Source: Desulfocapsa sp.
GTDB taxonomy: Bacteria > Desulfobacterota > Desulfobulbia > Desulfobulbales > Desulfocapsaceae
NCBI GenBank assembly: GCA_029935135.1
Contig: JAOZKX010000122.1
Coordinates: 1-6,649, forward strand
Reading direction: 5' to 3'
DNA length: 6,649 bases
The notes under the pieces: model-generated
Seen by the model: only the letters and a program-made list of their open reading frames with translations
The model's database searches: none
What the model was told of the DNA's origin: nothing
Position numbers and translations under genes: made by a program
Shown: piece after piece, positions 5,819 through 6,649 of the stretch
Position numbering within the stretch: the stretch's first letter is position 1
How the letters are laid out: each line of letters opens with the position of its first letter

Positions 5819-6229
5819 ATGGATCAAGAAGATATGCAAAACAGTGCCAAACCGGCACCTGAAGAAATCAAGGAGCTTCTGAAAGAGGATGAGGACAGCC
5901 TTCCCACCCCGGAAGTCCAAACGGAGAGTGGACAAAGCGATCCCCCTCCAGCAAAACGACTCGCTCCTGAAAGGGGACTGGAATTTCTTTACGATGTTCC
6001 CCTGCAGATATCTGTAGAAGTAGGACGCAGTAAAATTCTTTTAAAAGATCTCCTGATGATGGGAGAAGGCTATATTGTTGAACTTGACAAACTTGCTGGT
6101 GACCCCTTGGACCTTTATGTTAATTCAAAACTCATTGCCAAAGGTGAAGCGGTGATGGTTGGTGACAAGTTCGGCATCCGCCTCACCGATGTTATGAGCC
6201 CCAGCGATCGCGTTGAACAGTTGGGATAG
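5819..6229 (+). CDS. fliN: Flagellar motor switch protein FliN
   Basis: FliN makes the base of the C-ring with FliM, takes part in switching and helps recruit export substrates through FliH. From the chosen ATG the protein has 136 residues. Residues 1-50 are an acidic, Pro-rich leader with no clear fold, common in FliN. The SpoA domain covers about 54-130, with the family core FLYDVPLQISVEVGRSKILL, then LDLYVNSKLIAKGEAVMVGD and FGIRLTDVMSPSDRVEQL, a near-canonical FliN ending. The start follows AAGGAG in the end of fliM, and only one base separates the fliM stop from the ATG, so the two are probably translationally coupled. An upstream in-frame ATG at 5795 would give 144 residues and is less likely. 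Confidence 0.96.
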   Translation: MDQEDMQNSAKPAPEEIKELLKEDEDSLPTPEVQTESGQSDPPPAKRLAPERGLEFLYDVPLQISVEVGRSKILLKDLLMMGEGYIVELDKLAGDPLDLYVNSKLIAKGEAVMVGDKFGIRLTDVMSPSDRVEQLG

Positions 6230-6237
6230 TGTGCAGT

Positions 6238-6627
6238 ATGAAGAATAATAAGACTCTCCCAATCACTCTCCTCATTTCTTTCATCAGCAGCAAAGAGGTG
6301 TTTGCAGCAAACAGTGATGTCTCCCTTACTTCTGCCAGCCTGCGCATGTTCTGGGGATTGCTCGTTGTTATGGCTGTCCTTCTTGCTATTTACGGATTGA
6401 TGAAAAAAAGGTTGTCTCCAGTCTACACCAATGCCAAATCAAAAATTAAAGTATTGGAAATTCGTCACCTGATGCCAAAGAAATCCATCTGCCTGGTTGA
6501 GGTCTCCGGCAGGGAATACCTGCTCGGACTTGGCAGTGATACCGTCACCCTGCTCTCCTCCACTGGTGATGAGGAAACAGACAAATCCATTAATGATATG
6601 ACCACAAGCAGTAAAGATCATGAATAA
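6238..6627 (+). CDS. fliO: Flagellar export-apparatus assembly protein FliO
   Basis: FliO is a small membrane protein that helps assemble the FliP ring of the flagellar type III export gate. From ATG 6238 it has 129 residues. Residues 1-24 look like a signal peptide: a basic start (MKNNK), a hydrophobic stretch (LPITLLISFIS) and the possible cleavage site VFA-A after residue 23. A second hydrophobic helix spans 38-55 (FWGLLVVMAVLLAIYGLM), followed by KKR. Residues 65-105 carry the cytoplasmic FliO domain (KVLEIRHLMPKKSICLVEV, then GREYLLGLG). The tail is polar. A GTG at 6229 would add three residues and overlap the fliN stop, but its spacing from GGGA (6223-6226) is too short, whereas ATG 6238 is spaced acceptably. 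FliO is poorly conserved, so the call leans on this architecture and on its place after fliN. Confidence 0.88.
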   Translation: MKNNKTLPITLLISFISSKEVFAANSDVSLTSASLRMFWGLLVVMAVLLAIYGLMKKRLSPVYTNAKSKIKVLEIRHLMPKKSICLVEVSGREYLLGLGSDTVTLLSSTGDEETDKSINDMTTSSKDHE

Positions 6628-6649
6628 TAAAGGATTCCATAAACTGCCT
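6620..6649 (+). CDS. fliP: Probable FliP, first ten codons only
   Basis: An ATG at 6620 lies in a different frame from fliO and overlaps its last eight bases (6620-6627). It stays open to the window edge, encoding MNNKGFHKLP. A short basic start would fit the signal peptide of FliP, the core subunit of the type III export gate. fliP nearly always follows fliO, and overlapping starts are common there. There is too little protein for a motif, so the name rests on position. No strong ribosome site is visible, which suits coupling to fliO. Confidence 0.6.
   Translation, partial: MNNKGFHKLP

Noticed and set aside
6229..6231. GTG start for fliO overlapping the fliN stop
   Set aside because: The only upstream purine run is two bases away, too close; ATG 6238 gives a standard signal-peptide start.

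Overview
The window is a stretch of a bacterial flagellar locus. All genes are on the + strand, in the order flgD (3' part), flgE, a 466-base non-coding gap, motA, motB, fliL, fliM, fliN, fliO and the first ten codons of what is probably fliP. Each assignment rests on recognisable protein motifs; fliP alone is called mainly from position. The layout (hook genes, then stator genes, then fliL-fliM-fliN-fliO-fliP) is of the kind seen in Desulfobacterota and other former Deltaproteobacteria. With moderate GC and a MotB whose N-terminus resembles PomB, I would guess a Desulfobulbales-like sulfate reducer or relative. That taxonomic guess is inference and has low confidence.

Bases 1-2197 make the hook. 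FlgD is the cap that scaffolds hook assembly, and FlgE is the hook subunit. This FlgD carries an acidic, Thr-rich tail of about 80 residues beyond the usual end of the family.

Bases 2198-2663 contain no convincing gene but are rich in structure. They hold a 14-bp hairpin just after flgE, a second 8-bp hairpin, a perfect 25-bp inverted repeat whose arms each look like a REP element (together a REPIN-like doublet), and a sigma-54-like -24/-12 sequence about 80 bases before motA. This gap most likely separates two transcription units.

Bases 2664-6649 are a compact operon. MotA and MotB form the ion-driven stator. FliL is the stator-associated membrane protein. FliM and FliN build the C-ring switch that binds phospho-CheY. 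FliO and FliP belong to the flagellar type III export gate. Spacing tightens along the operon: 12, 54, 28 and 1 bases between motA and fliN, 8 bases between fliN and fliO, then an 8-base fliO/fliP overlap. Two starts are non-ATG (motA TTG, fliM GTG).

I found no mobile gene, CRISPR array, tRNA, rRNA or defence-like system, and no evidence of a previously undescribed system. The best leads are the REPIN-like element, the structured flgE-motA gap, the FlgD tail, altered functional motifs in FliM and MotA, and a dnaX-type slippery heptamer in fliL.
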